Position numbers and translations under genes: made by a program. A model generated the notes under the pieces. That model searched no databases. It was given only the letters and a program-made list of their open reading frames with translations, and had not been told where the DNA came from. Positions 61,770 through 64,000 of a DNA stretch of 64,000 nt are shown here, piece by piece. The stretch comes from Actinomadura nitritigenes (GTDB lineage Bacteria > Actinomycetota > Actinomycetes > Streptosporangiales > Streptosporangiaceae): assembly GCF_017573545.1 (NCBI RefSeq), contig NZ_JAGEOK010000021.1, positions 1-64,000 of the forward strand. Direction: 5' to 3'. Within the stretch, counting starts at the first letter, position 1. Each line of letters begins with the position of its first letter.

Positions 61770-62912
61770 GTGAAGATCGATGTGAAGTTCGCCGGGCTGC
61801 TGGCCGTCGGGGCCGTCGCGACCAGCGCCGTGGTCGTGCTGGCCACCCAGGGCGGCGGCAAGGGCAAGGAGGCCGCCGAGAGCGACCCGTTCCCCGGGAC
61901 GGGGCAGGCCGCGCCCGCCGGCACGGGGAACGGCGCGGGCGCGGGCGCCGGGGCCGGGGCCGGCTCGGGGAGCGGGATCGGGCAGCCGGCGCCGGCGATG
62001 CCGCTGCCGTCGTCGTACCAGCGGATCGCGTGCCCCACGGCGACCGTGACCGTGCACGGCGCCGTCCAGCTGCAGGAGAAGCTGAACACGGCCGCGCCCG
62101 GTGACGTCATCCGGCTGGCCCCGGGCCGGTACGCGGGCCAGTTCTCCAGCCAGAAGTCCGGCACGCGGGCCAAGCCGATCTTCGTGTGCGGCACGCCGCA
62201 GTCGGTGCTGGACGGCGGCTCCGTCTCCAAGGGCTACGGCTTCCACCTGGAGAACGCGAGCCACTGGCGGCTCATCGGCTTCACCGTCACCCGCAGCCAG
62301 AAGGGCGTCATGCTCGACGGCACCAGCGGGACGGTCGTGCAGGGGCTGAACGTCCACGACGTGGGCGACGAGGCCGTCCACCTGCGCGATTTCAGCACCG
62401 GCAACGCGGTGCAGTACAACATGATCAACCGGACGGGCCGGGCGAACCCGCGCTTCGGCGAGGGCGTGTACCTCGGCTCGTCGCACAACAACTGGGGGCA
62501 GCTCACCCAGGGCAGGCCGGACGCCAGCGACGCCAACCTCGTCGCCGGGAACCGGATCACCGCGACCGCCGAGGCGGTGGACATCAAGGAGGGAACGTCG
62601 GGCGGGCGGCTCGTCGGGAACGTCTTCGACGGCTCGCAGCTCTCCGGCGGGAGCGTCAACGACTCGTGGGTCGACGCCAAGGGCAACGGCTACGTGATCG
62701 AGGGCAACCGCGGGTCCAGGACGCTCAAGGACGGTTTCCAGACCCACGAGGAGTACAAGGGCTGGGGCACCGGGAACGTCTTCCGCCGCAACGTCATCGA
62801 CCTGGGCGGCGGCAAGGGCGTCGGGATCTTCCTCGGTTCGGACGGCAACACGGTCGCCTGCGACAACCGCGTCACCGGCGGCCAACTGATCAACAAGGGC
62901 AAGTGCTCCTAG
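61770..62912 (+). CDS. Membrane-anchored right-handed beta-helix protein, paralogue
   Basis: Protein of 380 aa, GTG start. Same order as the previous gene: span (about 7-25), Gly/Ala-rich linker, QEKLNTAAPGDVIRLAPGRY, YGFHLENASHWRLIGFTVTR, VGDEAVHLRDFSTGNAVQYN, FGEGVYLGSSHNN, AEAVDIKEGTSGGRLVGNVF, DSWVDAKGNGYVIEGNRG and the end GGQLINKGKCS. The acidic motifs of its neighbour are kept, so the site is under selection in both. It lies 37 bp after its paralogue and 49 bp before the dehydrogenase gene. Confidence 0.84.
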   Translation: MKIDVKFAGLLAVGAVATSAVVVLATQGGGKGKEAAESDPFPGTGQAAPAGTGNGAGAGAGAGAGSGSGIGQPAPAMPLPSSYQRIACPTATVTVHGAVQLQEKLNTAAPGDVIRLAPGRYAGQFSSQKSGTRAKPIFVCGTPQSVLDGGSVSKGYGFHLENASHWRLIGFTVTRSQKGVMLDGTSGTVVQGLNVHDVGDEAVHLRDFSTGNAVQYNMINRTGRANPRFGEGVYLGSSHNNWGQLTQGRPDASDANLVAGNRITATAEAVDIKEGTSGGRLVGNVFDGSQLSGGSVNDSWVDAKGNGYVIEGNRGSRTLKDGFQTHEEYKGWGTGNVFRRNVIDLGGGKGVGIFLGSDGNTVACDNRVTGGQLINKGKCS

Positions 62913-62961
62913 AGCCATCGGGAGTCGTCTCTTCCGTCAGCTGTGAAGAAGGAGAAGTGCA

Positions 62962-64000
62962 ATGAACCCGACGGAGTCCCCGCGGCTCACCGTCATCGGC
63001 ACCGGCTACCTGGGCGCCACGCACGCCATCTGCATGGCCGTGCTGGGCTTCGAGGTCCTCGGCGTGGACGTCGACCAGCGGAAGGTCGACAGGCTCGCGT
63101 CCGGCGAGGTGCCGTTCTTCGAGCCCGGCCTGCCGGAGCTGCTCACCAAGGCGCTGGAGTCCGGCCGGCTGCGGTTCACCACCTCCTTCGAGGAGGCCGG
63201 CGAGTTCGGCGACGTCCACTTCCTGTGCGTGGGGACGCCGCAGCAGCCGGGGTCGGACGCCGCCGACCTCACCTACGTCGACGCGGCCGTACGGGCGCTC
63301 GCGCCGAACCTGACCCGGCGCGCGCTGGTCGTCGGCAAGTCGACGGTGCCGGTCGGCACGGCCCAGCGCATCACCGGCGTCATCCACGACCTCGCCCCGG
63401 CGGGCGAGGAGGTCGAGGTGGCGTGGAACCCCGAGTTCCTGCGCGAGGGCTTCGCCGTGGACGACACGATGCGCCCCGACCGGCTGGTGTTCGGCGTCGC
63501 GTCCGACTGGGCGCTGGAGCGGCTGGAGGCCGCGTTCCGGCCGATCCTGGACCTCGGCACGCCGGTGGTCCGCACCGACCTCGCGACCGCCGAGCTGGTG
63601 AAGGTCGCCGCGAACTCCTTCCTCGCCACGAAGATCTCCTACATCAACGCGATGGCGGAGGTCTGCGAGGCGGTCGGCGCCGACATCAAGCACCTCGCGG
63701 ACTCGCTCGCGCTGGACGACCGGATCGGCGGCAAGTTCCTCAAGCCGGGCCTCGGCTTCGGCGGCGGCTGCCTGCCGAAGGACATCCGGGCGTTCGCGCA
63801 CCGCGCGGAGGAGCTCGGCGTCGGGCAGGCCGTGTCGTTCCTGCGCGAGGTCGACGACATCAACCGGCGGCGGCGCGCCCGCACCGTCGACCTCGTCCGG
63901 GAGATGCTCGGCGGGATCTCCGGGAAGCGGATCGCGGCGTGGGGCGCGGCGTTCAAGCCGAACTCCGACGACATCCGCGACGCGCCCGCGCTGGACGTGG
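62962..64000 (+). CDS. UDP-glucose/nucleotide-sugar 6-dehydrogenase, 3' end beyond the window
   Basis: NAD-dependent oxidation of a nucleotide sugar to its uronic acid. Start ATG with AAGGAG upstream. Rossmann VIGTGYLGATHAICMAVLGF, HFLCVGTPQQPG, VGKSTVPVGTAQRI, AWNPEFLREGFAVDD, ANSFLATKISYINAMAEVCE (Lys/Asn of the active site) and the catalytic Cys in KPGLGFGGGCLPKD; then AAWGAAFKPNSDD. The UDP-glucose dehydrogenase assignment is by general similarity (GDP-mannose dehydrogenase AlgD shares the pattern). Open at the right edge with 346 codons seen of about 430-450. Its product would be the precursor for the GT2 synthase. Confidence 0.88.
   Translation, partial: MNPTESPRLTVIGTGYLGATHAICMAVLGFEVLGVDVDQRKVDRLASGEVPFFEPGLPELLTKALESGRLRFTTSFEEAGEFGDVHFLCVGTPQQPGSDAADLTYVDAAVRALAPNLTRRALVVGKSTVPVGTAQRITGVIHDLAPAGEEVEVAWNPEFLREGFAVDDTMRPDRLVFGVASDWALERLEAAFRPILDLGTPVVRTDLATAELVKVAANSFLATKISYINAMAEVCEAVGADIKHLADSLALDDRIGGKFLKPGLGFGGGCLPKDIRAFAHRAEELGVGQAVSFLREVDDINRRRRARTVDLVREMLGGISGKRIAAWGAAFKPNSDDIRDAPALDV

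Overview
The window is GC-rich actinobacterial chromosome with strong GC at third codon positions, many GTG/TTG starts, GGAGG ribosome binding sites, lipobox lipoproteins, two Ser/Thr kinase-like genes and bldC. The order bldC - hypothetical - vdh - DUF3073 - purM - purF, followed by purL/purQ/purS, matches the arrangement I recall from Streptomyces coelicolor. The protein style suggests a Streptosporangiales-type organism such as Actinomadura, which is inference. I see no rRNA, tRNA, IS element, integrase or CRISPR array.

Layout. 0-4.4 kb (minus): an LpqY-SugABC-like trehalose/disaccharide importer whose ATPase runs off the left edge. 4.6-15.3 kb: an ammonium transporter with a substituted first pore histidine, lipoproteins, an unusual Trp/Arg-rich membrane protein, pyrD, a cation exchanger, a class I methyltransferase, an ArsR/MFS divergent pair with two matching operators, and a lipoprotein amidase. 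15.5-18.2 kb: a small unknown gene and LacI and TetR regulators. 18.6-38 kb: the conserved bldC/vdh/pur block, interspersed with a LamG protein, a sterol-carrier-like protein, a kinase-like gene lacking the HRD aspartate (with a C-terminal frameshift), a subtilisin, a coiled-coil M15-like peptidase and two GNATs (one frameshifted). purL carries a ~360-residue N-terminal extension made largely of ten-residue repeats. 38-44.5 kb: a pentapeptide-like membrane protein, a three-gene 2-oxoacid dehydrogenase operon (E1alpha, E1beta, E2) and, 1 kb downstream, an internally deleted duplicate of the E2 3' end. 44.5-54.5 kb: lipase, SnoaL-like protein, GNAT, a TIM-barrel glycosidase-like protein divergent from a TetR gene, an active-looking Ser/Thr kinase, an OmpA-family lipoprotein and an acyl-CoA dehydrogenase.

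55-64 kb (plus) is the most distinctive part: a processive GT2 polysaccharide synthase, two large beta-helix proteins with membrane spans at both ends, two smaller membrane-anchored beta-helix proteins and a UDP-glucose/nucleotide-sugar 6-dehydrogenase, all on one strand with tight spacing and preceded by a structured 5' leader. The logic resembles alginate loci (dehydrogenase + synthase + beta-helix epimerase/lyase), so I infer a glycuronan-type extracellular polysaccharide made from a UDP-uronic acid and modified at the membrane.

Vdh and the 2-oxoacid dehydrogenase could act in sequence in branched-chain amino acid breakdown. The pur genes cover four enzymes or subunits of de novo IMP synthesis, split between two minus-strand clusters about 8 kb apart.
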